Source: an uncultured Thermoguttaceae bacterium
GTDB taxonomy: Bacteria > Planctomycetota > Planctomycetia > Pirellulales > Thermoguttaceae
Assembly (NCBI GenBank): GCA_934725735.1
Contig: CAKVCP010000019.1
Coordinates: 1-25,846, forward strand
Length of the DNA stretch: 25,846 nt
Reading direction: 5' to 3'
Shown: in pieces, positions 25,126-25,846 of the stretch
Layout of the letters: every line of letters starts with the position of its first letter
Position numbering within the stretch: the stretch's first letter is position 1
Translations under genes and position numbers: made by a program
Notes under the pieces: model-generated
Database searches by the model: none
The model's input: the letters and a program-made list of their open reading frames with translations, nothing else
What the model was told of the DNA's origin: nothing

Positions 25126-25399
25126 AGAGAGCGAACGAGGAACTTTTTCGGCGCGACGGCGTCGAAGAGAAGAAGCCGTCTTGTTTTGCGCAGAGTTGTC
25201 GCGGGAAGTCGGTCGTAAAATAAGAAAGATTTGTGGAAAATTTGACGCGAATCGGAATCGCGACGTTTTTTTTGGTCGTCTTCCGATATAATTGACGTAG
25301 CTTGAATGGGCGCGTTTTACTACAATGCGCGAGAAGGACGCGAGCGTCCGCGTTTCCTTCGCGTCGACTAGAAATCAATAACCGCAGGGCGTCATATAA
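25126..25399 (+). promoter_or_regulatory. Intergenic region with a candidate promoter for the LEPR-XLL gene
   Basis: The whole gap is 315 bases including the terminator. A perfect TATAAT lies at 25287-25292; the upstream -35 region is only T-rich (ACGTTT, 18 bases away). This would give a leader of about 100 bases, which includes an imperfect GC-rich inverted repeat around 25331-25365. I see no gene here. Confidence 0.35.
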
Positions 25400-25846
25400 A
25401 TGAAGACCAGATTATTTGCACGATTTTTCGAATCGAACTCAAACGACTCAGCGCGCCATTCGCGCCGTCTTTCCCTCGAAACCTTGGAAAATCGCGAGAT
25501 GCTCAACGCCGACTGGGGCGGCTTCGCGTCGGAGTCTCTTTCGACGTATACGCCCGAAGCGAGCGCGGCGTATAGCGTGGAACTTGGCGCCAGCGTCGAC
25601 GCGTGCGACCTCTCCGATCTCGACGGGGACGGCTCCTCCGAACTTGTGACGTTTAACTACGGCGCGCGCTCGGTTAGCGTTTATTCCGCAGAAGGCTCCT
25701 CGGGCGCTTACAAACTTGTCGGAACGCAAACGCTCGATTCTCTGAGCGGCTCGAAGGGGTACGATTCGGCGATTCTTTCCGGCGATACGCTGACGATTCT
25801 CTCCGCCTCTTCCGGCGTCGGCCTCACGGCGACCGAATATCAATGG
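25400..25846 (+). CDS. LEPR-XLL-type exported protein with FG-GAP-like segment, 3' end outside the window
   Basis: An ATG at 25400 opens a frame that stays open for 149 codons to the window end. Residues 22-37 (RRLSLETLENREMLNA) are the LEPR-XLL motif found at the N-terminus of many large planctomycete surface and secreted proteins; an arginine-rich stretch precedes it instead of a usual signal peptide. Residues about 60-95 (VDACDLSDLDGDGSSELVTF) look like an FG-GAP/VCBS-like calcium-binding beta-propeller blade. The protein is probably long and extracellular, with a role in adhesion, surface structure or polymer binding; the missing part decides. The ribosome-binding site is weak (CAGGG). 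The frame is confirmed by codon use and by the motif. Confidence 0.85.
   Translation, partial: MKTRLFARFFESNSNDSARHSRRLSLETLENREMLNADWGGFASESLSTYTPEASAAYSVELGASVDACDLSDLDGDGSSELVTFNYGARSVSVYSAEGSSGAYKLVGTQTLDSLSGSKGYDSAILSGDTLTILSASSGVGLTATEYQW

Overview
The window most likely comes from a planctomycete (Planctomycetota), probably a gut or rumen Pirellulales/Thermoguttaceae-like lineage. The best clue is the last gene. Its N-terminus carries the planctomycete LEPR-XLL-type export motif (RRLSLETLENREMLNA), followed by an FG-GAP-like segment. Secreted glycoside hydrolase, outer-membrane barrel and metzincin genes fit a didermic heterotroph. Codon use is strongly skewed to GCG, CGC, GAC and GTC. 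This makes long open frames on the opposite strand of most genes, and I treat those as shadows.

Layout. (1) 1-5522, minus: a secreted glycoside hydrolase family 2 enzyme that runs off the left edge, and behind it a cytoplasmic 4-alpha-glucanotransferase (malQ). (2) 5806-9235, plus: a small metallophosphoesterase, then a DhaK-like subunit, a DhaL-like subunit and a close LsrF homologue, closed by a strong terminator. (3) 9258-11118, minus: a GNAT acetyltransferase and tyrS. (4) 11377-12480, plus: a complete three-domain nifU. (5) 12554-14395, minus: an autotransporter-type outer-membrane barrel, preceded by a membrane-anchored protein of unknown function. (6) 14579-15397, plus: a VanZ-like membrane domain fused to a Nudix hydrolase. 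(7) 15671-18940, plus: a very large secreted metzincin protease interrupted by a long coiled coil. (8) 19257-25084, plus: a translationally coupled pair, an SbcD/Mre11-fold protein with its metal-binding motifs lost, and an SbcC/Rad50/YhaN-like ATPase with a membrane hairpin and a long acidic tail. (9) 25400 to the end: the start of the LEPR-XLL protein.

The two most interesting units are the kinase-plus-LsrF cluster and the SbcD/SbcC-like pair. The first looks like a complete route for phosphorylating and then cleaving a small keto sugar, possibly the AI-2 signal or a relative, with a DhaKL-type kinase where LsrK would be expected. The second keeps an intact ATPase next to a nuclease fold that appears catalytically dead, which suggests a structural or sensing role rather than DNA cleavage. 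Functional statements are inferred from motifs recognised by eye and from remembered family sequences; no database search was run.
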